Origin: Firmicutes bacterium UBA3871
GTDB lineage: Bacteria > Bacillota > Clostridia > Peptostreptococcales > Anaerovoracaceae
NCBI GenBank assembly: GCA_002392265.1
Contig: DGGP01000010.1
Coordinates: 1-11,405 of the forward strand
Direction of reading: 5' to 3'
Length of the DNA: 11,405 bases
Shown here: one piece after another, positions 7,868-11,405 of the stretch
Numbering within the stretch: the first letter of the stretch is position 1
Layout of the letters: the number at the start of each line of letters is the position of its first letter
Translations under genes and position numbers: made by a program
The notes under the pieces: model-generated
What the model was told of the DNA's origin: nothing
Database searches by the model: none
What the model saw: only the letters and a program-made list of their open reading frames with translations

Positions 7868-8239
7868 TTAATACTTTTTAAATGAAAGCAGTGTGAAGCC
7901 CGCCGAGTCGACGATTCTGCAAAGCTCCTCCTCGGTCTCCTCTCTCTTTGAAAGAAGCTCAACCTCAGCCTTTCCGACATCTGCCTTTGCCCATCTCTGA
8001 CCCCCTTCGTTAAAGGCATTTTCAATTCGCACTGCACAGTTTGAACAATGCATGCCTTCTACGTTTAAGAGATAAGAGAACGCATAATGGTCCCTGTTCC
8101 TGTCGGCGACTTTTATTTTCTTTGGCGCGGGGTCTTTCCCTCCGCAGCAGGATGAACCATAGCGAATTCTGCGAACTGTGCTGTATACAGCCACTGCTAT
8201 TACTACGACAAGCAGCGCAACTATTATGCTATTTCCCAT
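7868..8239 (-). CDS. FeoB-associated Cys-rich membrane protein fused to a heavy-metal (HMA) domain
   Basis: A 123-residue protein from ATG 8239, preceded by GGAGGGAGG. A longer frame reaches ATG 8290, but that codon lies inside the operator at 8283-8298 and is unlikely to be used. Residues 3-22 (NSIIVALLVVVIAVAVYSTV) form one membrane helix, followed by a short basic stretch and the CCGG motif (31-34), which together resemble the small FeoB-associated Cys-rich membrane proteins. Residues 56-120 form an HMA-like domain with the metal-binding motif GMHCSNC (62-68), as in copper chaperones and P-type ATPase N-termini. The gene is first in the feo operon. I infer a membrane-tethered metal-binding helper, possibly passing metal to or sensing it for FeoB; whether it prefers Fe2+, Cu+ or another metal is not shown by the sequence. 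Confidence 0.82.
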   Translation of the reverse strand: MGNSIIVALLVVVIAVAVYSTVRRIRYGSSCCGGKDPAPKKIKVADRNRDHYAFSYLLNVEGMHCSNCAVRIENAFNEGGQRWAKADVGKAEVELLSKREETEEELCRIVDSAGFTLLSFKKY

Positions 8240-8282
8240 TTCGTTTCCTCCCTCCGGCAAGACTTGCGAGTCTGCCGATATT

Positions 8283-8298
8283 GTTAGCATTTGCTAAC
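8283..8298. promoter_or_regulatory. Palindromic operator, GTTAG-N6-CTAAC (copy 2)
   Basis: GTTAGCATTTGCTAAC differs from the copy at 3707 by one base in the spacer and keeps both GTTAG and CTAAC halves. It lies in the 5' untranslated leader of the feo operon, about 55-70 bases after the predicted transcription start and 43 bases before the HMA-protein start codon. It would act as a second, downstream binding site for the presumed iron repressor. Confidence 0.72.
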
Positions 8299-8314
8299 TT
8301 GTGGTTTTAAGTTT

Positions 8315-8346
8315 GGTGGCTGACTCTTTGAGTGGAGTTAGCCACC
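8315..8346 (-). other. Stem-loop in the feo leader RNA
   Basis: The minus-strand arms GGTGGCTAACTC and GAGTCAGCCACC (12 base pairs, one mispaired position) enclose an 8-base loop. The hairpin is near the 5' end of the predicted feo transcript and its first arm overlaps operator copy 3. No U-run follows on the minus strand (AAACTTAAAACC), so it is not a standard terminator. It may protect the mRNA 5' end or be a remnant of operator duplication. Confidence 0.5.
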
Positions 8347-8352
8347 TCTAAC
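8337..8352. promoter_or_regulatory. Operator, GTTAG-N6-CTAAC (copy 3), at the feo transcription start
   Basis: GTTAGCCACCTCTAAC keeps the same two five-base arms and six-base spacing as the other two copies, but with a non-palindromic spacer. It begins just after the predicted -10 box (8358-8363) and overlaps the expected transcription start near 8351, the place where a repressor blocks initiation. Its centre is 54 bases from that of copy 2, about five DNA turns, so the two sites would face the same side of the helix. Confidence 0.68.
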
Positions 8353-8357
8353 TAATT

Positions 8358-8386
8358 AATATATACTACATTTTCTTGTTTTGCAA
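8358..8386 (-). promoter_or_regulatory. Sigma-A-type promoter of the feo operon
   Basis: On the minus strand, TTGCAA (8381-8386) and TATATT (8358-8363) are separated by exactly 17 bases, a good match to the vegetative -35/-10 consensus. It lies only 7 bases after the stop codon of the upstream ABC gene and just before operator copy 3. The predicted start is near 8351, giving a leader of about 110 bases before the first gene. Confidence 0.7.
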
Positions 8387-8393
8387 GTAATTT

Positions 8394-10346
8394 TTAATCC
8401 AGCTCTGCCTTTCCTGTATAAAGACGGTAGTATTTGCCCTTTGCTGCAATCAGTTCCTCGTGGGTGCCGCGCTCGATGATGCAGCCGCCCTCGAGCACCA
8501 TAATCACATTTGCGTTGCGAACGGTGGAAAGTCTGTGCGCAATAACAAAGACCGTGCGGCCCTCCATCAGTCTGTCCATACCGCGCTGTACGATGGACTC
8601 CGTACGCGTATCGATTGACGATGTCGCCTCATCGAGAATCATAACAGGCGGGTCTTCAACAGCTGCGCGTGCAATTGAAATCAGCTGCCTCTGGCCCTGC
8701 GAAAGCCCTGAGCCGTCGCCCGAAAGCACGGTATCGTAGCCTTGCGGCAGGAGTCTGATAAAGCTGTCGGCATTTGCAAGCTTTGCCGCAGCGATACATT
8801 CTTCGTCGGTCGCGTCCGGATTTCCGTAGCGGATGTTTTCCATAACCGTCCCGGTGAATAAGTTTACTTCCTGGAGCACCATGCCGAGCGAGTGACGCAG
8901 ATCGGCCTTGCGTATGTCGCGAACGTCGATGCCGTCGTAGGTGATGCTGCCCTGCTGTATGTCATAAAATCTGTTGATCAGATTAGTGATTGTGGTCTTG
9001 CCGGCACCTGTAGGGCCGACGAACGCAACCTTCTGTCCCGGTTTTGCGTAGAGCGTCATGTCCTGTAAAACCTTCTTGTCTGGCAGGTAGCCAAAGTCCA
9101 CATCGGTCAGAATCACATGGCCGCGAAGTGGGACAAGCTCGTAGCCTGTGGCTTCCGCGCTGCCCTCCACCGAGGCAGGCTTCTTCCACGCCCAGGAGCC
9201 GGTGCGGTGCAACGATTCGGTAAGCATGCCGTCTGCGGTTTTTTCAACGCTTACGAGAGTGACCTTTCCCTCGTCGAGTTCAGGCTCTTCGTCGAGCAGG
9301 CGGAAAATTCGTTCTGCGCCGGCAAACGCCATAACGACTGAGTTGATCTGCTGCGAAACCTGCGAGATCGGCATGATGAAATTTCTCGAAAGCTGCAGGA
9401 ATGCTGCAATTGTGCCGAGCGTCAGCACGCCCATGCCTGCAAGCGAAAGATTCGGAGCCCCTGCTATTGCAAGTGCGCCGCCGATTACCGCAATCAGGAC
9501 ATAGAGGAGATACCCCATATTTCCCATGATTGGCATCAGTATATTCGCATACCTGTTTGCGCTTGTCATGTTCCCGCAAAGCTCTTCGTTCAGCTCGTCA
9601 AAGCCTGCTTTGGTTTCCTCTTCATGGCAGAAAACCTTTATGACTTTTTGTCCGTTTATCATTTCCTCGACATAGCCGTTGACCTTGCCGAGAGATTCCT
9701 GCTGACGTTTGAAATACATACCGGATTTGCCCGCTACCATGCCGACAATACGGAACATAATTACAACAAATACTATTGCAAAGAGAGTCAGCCAAACCGA
9801 AAGATAAAGCATCGATGCTGTCACGCAAATCAGTGTCAGCGCCGAAGAAAACATCTGCGGCAGTGCCTGCGAAATGAGCTGGCGAAGCGTATCTGTGTCG
9901 TTTGTGTAGTGTGACATTATATCGCCGTGCGAGTTCGTGTCAAAATATTTGATTGGCAGACTCTGCATGTGCTCGAACATCTCGTTTCGGACATCGCGTA
10001 GAATCCCCTGTGATACGGTTACCATCAGATAATTCATCAGGAATGCTGCGATTACACCTGCTGCGAGTATTATCGCGATGTTGCAAAGCATATGTGCGAG
10101 GCCCGAGAAATCGGGAGCTGCTTCAAGCAGCAACGGCTCGATATAGTCGTCAATCAGGCTCTTTATAAAGAGCGATGAAACGGCCGAGCTGGCTGCACTG
10201 ACAAATATGCAGATTGCCACTATGAACAGACGGATTTTGTATTTTTTGAAGTATGACAGGATGCGGCGGAAGGTTTCCTTTCCGTTTATCATGCCCTTCA
10301 TCCCCTTGATTGCGGATTTTCCGAGGTTCTCGTTTCTTCTACTCAT
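8394..10346 (-). CDS. Heterodimeric multidrug-type ABC exporter, subunit with canonical ATP site
   Basis: A 650-residue permease-ATPase: membrane domain about 35-350, ATPase domain about 408-650. Motifs are Walker A GPTGAGKTT (444-452), Q-loop Gln492, Walker B VMILDE (568-573) and switch His604, all functional. The signature is LSQGQ (548-552) instead of LSGGQ. That combination is typical of the TM288/BmrD/LmrD subunit: its Walker motifs pair with the partner's intact signature to form the hydrolysing site. An unusual stretch of about 45 residues (362-405, with SLHRTGSWAWKKP) separates the two domains. The likely role is export of drugs or lipids across the cytoplasmic membrane. ATG 10346 has GGGAGG eight bases upstream; GTG 10349 is an alternative. 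It overlaps the preceding subunit gene by 8 bases. No intrinsic terminator separates it from the feo promoter. Confidence 0.9.
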   Translation of the reverse strand: MSRRNENLGKSAIKGMKGMINGKETFRRILSYFKKYKIRLFIVAICIFVSAASSAVSSLFIKSLIDDYIEPLLLEAAPDFSGLAHMLCNIAIILAAGVIAAFLMNYLMVTVSQGILRDVRNEMFEHMQSLPIKYFDTNSHGDIMSHYTNDTDTLRQLISQALPQMFSSALTLICVTASMLYLSVWLTLFAIVFVVIMFRIVGMVAGKSGMYFKRQQESLGKVNGYVEEMINGQKVIKVFCHEEETKAGFDELNEELCGNMTSANRYANILMPIMGNMGYLLYVLIAVIGGALAIAGAPNLSLAGMGVLTLGTIAAFLQLSRNFIMPISQVSQQINSVVMAFAGAERIFRLLDEEPELDEGKVTLVSVEKTADGMLTESLHRTGSWAWKKPASVEGSAEATGYELVPLRGHVILTDVDFGYLPDKKVLQDMTLYAKPGQKVAFVGPTGAGKTTITNLINRFYDIQQGSITYDGIDVRDIRKADLRHSLGMVLQEVNLFTGTVMENIRYGNPDATDEECIAAAKLANADSFIRLLPQGYDTVLSGDGSGLSQGQRQLISIARAAVEDPPVMILDEATSSIDTRTESIVQRGMDRLMEGRTVFVIAHRLSTVRNANVIMVLEGGCIIERGTHEELIAAKGKYYRLYTGKAELD

Positions 10347-11405
10347 CACCGATACCTCCCTTCATCTGGGAATCGTATATCTCACGATAGATATCGGAGC
10401 TTTCGAGGAGCTCTTCATGCGTTCCGATTGCGCTGATGCAGCCATCGTCCATTACGATGATGCGGTTCGCATCCTGCACGGAGGATATTCTCTGTGCGAT
10501 TATGAGCTTTGTAGTGTTTGGAATCTCTTCGCGGAAAGCCTTGCGAATCAGAGCATCCGTCGCCGTGTCAACCGCAGAGGTTGAGTCGTCGAGAATGAGA
10601 ATCTTCGGCTTTTTGAGAAGAGCTCTTGCGATGGTGAGGCGCTGCTTCTGGCCGCCTGAAACGTTCGTGCCGCCCTGCTCGATGGCGGTGTCGTAGCCCT
10701 GAGGCATCCTGCTTATAAACTCCTCTGCCTGGGAAAGCTCGCAGGCGTGGCGGATTTCATCGTCGGTGGCTTCCTTGTCGCCCCAAAGGAGGTTGCTGCG
10801 CACCGTGCCGGAGAAGAGCTCGTTCTTCTGAAGGACCATTGCTACGCCGTTTCGAAGGGCTTCGATGTCGTAATCACGCACATCGTGTCCGCCGACACTG
10901 ACGCTGCCTGCTGTGGCATCGTAAAGCCTTGGAATCAGCTGAACCAAAGAAGACTTACCTGAGCCGGTTCCGCCTATGATGCCGATGGTTTCACCGCTTG
11001 CAATGTCGATTGAAATATTTTTGAGCGCCAGCTTTTCTTCATCATCATAGTATGAAAATGCGGCGTTTTTGAAGCTGATTGAGCCGTCAGGCAAATCGAA
11101 AATCGGGTTTTCGCAGTTCGTAAGCGTCGATTTTTCATCGAGAAGCTCGCAGATACGGTCTGCCGAGGTCTTTGCGATGGTAATCATTACGAAGATCATG
11201 GACAGGAACATCAGGCTGATCATTATCTGCATAACGTAAGAAAGCATGCTCATCAGTTCGCCCGTGGACATGCCGAGCACGGGGTCGCCGCCGCTTGCGA
11301 CGATGGCGCGTGCGCCGAACCACGAGATGAAGAGCAGGCTGAAATATACACAGGCCTGCATTACAGGCATATTGAAAGCAATATTCTTTTCTGCACGGCT
11401 GAAGA
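10339..11405 (-). CDS. Heterodimeric multidrug-type ABC exporter, subunit with degenerate ATP site (N-terminus cut off)
   Basis: The frame is open to the right edge, so the start and the first transmembrane helices lie outside the window; 355 codons including the stop are visible. They hold the last membrane helices and a whole ATPase domain: Walker A GGTGSGKSS, Q-loop Gln, intact signature VSGGQ, Walker B ILILDD and IIAQRIS. The catalytic glutamate is replaced by Asp (codon 10585-10587) and the switch histidine by Gln (10492-10494). These two changes mark the degenerate subunit of TM287/288 and BmrCD-type exporters, and match the altered signature in the partner. It is the first visible gene of the operon and ends with TAG inside the start region of the partner. 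Which compound is exported cannot be told. Confidence 0.9.
   Translation of the reverse strand, partial: FSRAEKNIAFNMPVMQACVYFSLLFISWFGARAIVASGGDPVLGMSTGELMSMLSYVMQIMISLMFLSMIFVMITIAKTSADRICELLDEKSTLTNCENPIFDLPDGSISFKNAAFSYYDDEEKLALKNISIDIASGETIGIIGGTGSGKSSLVQLIPRLYDATAGSVSVGGHDVRDYDIEALRNGVAMVLQKNELFSGTVRSNLLWGDKEATDDEIRHACELSQAEEFISRMPQGYDTAIEQGGTNVSGGQKQRLTIARALLKKPKILILDDSTSAVDTATDALIRKAFREEIPNTTKLIIAQRISSVQDANRIIVMDDGCISAIGTHEELLESSDIYREIYDSQMKGGIGDE

Noticed and set aside
8240..8290. N-terminal extension of the HMA-domain protein to ATG 8290
   Set aside because: The upstream ATG lies inside the operator palindrome, and GGAGGGAGG marks ATG 8239, which starts directly at the membrane helix.
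8371..8386. CTTG-tttt-GCAAG as a terminator after the ABC exporter
   Set aside because: The stem is only four or five base pairs and no U-run follows in the minus-strand direction; the sequence is better explained by the feo -35 box.

Overview
The window looks like chromosomal DNA from an anaerobic low-GC Gram-positive bacterium, most likely of class Clostridia. The signs are GGAGG-type ribosome binding sites before most starts, tightly packed and overlapping genes, a FeoA/FeoB/FeoC iron operon with a small Cys-rich membrane protein, and clostridial-style heterodimeric ABC transporters. I cannot name the genus from the sequence. Apart from a 49-codon fragment at the left edge, every gene is on the minus strand, so transcription runs from right to left.

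In the direction of transcription the layout is as follows. (1) 11405-8394: a two-gene operon for a heterodimeric multidrug-type ABC exporter (TM287/288, BmrCD or LmrCD type). The first gene is cut by the window edge and carries the degenerate ATP site; the second carries the canonical one. (2) 8386-5302: an iron operon with a clear promoter and two palindromic operators. It encodes a membrane-anchored Cys-rich protein fused to a heavy-metal-associated domain, then FeoA, FeoB and a Cys-rich FeoC-like winged-helix protein. (3) 5139-3778: a membrane HD-GYP protein, predicted to be a cyclic-di-GMP phosphodiesterase, with a beta-rich extracytoplasmic domain; a hairpin that is probably its terminator follows. 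(4) 3722-162: a third palindromic operator followed by two overlapping ABC transporter genes of the type used for siderophore traffic (YbtPQ/IrtAB-like nucleotide-binding motifs). (5) 1-147, plus strand: the C-terminal end of a serine O-acetyltransferase, which converges on the ABC operon.

The main result is a regulatory link. The palindrome GTTAG-N6-CTAAC occurs three times in the window: once before the 3645 ABC operon and twice before the feo operon. The same metal-responsive repressor, probably of the DtxR or Fur type, would therefore control ferrous iron uptake through FeoAB and the siderophore-type ABC pair. The HD-GYP gene lies between these two iron units. I found no RNA genes, insertion sequences, CRISPR arrays or attachment sites. 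No gap between genes exceeds about 165 bases.
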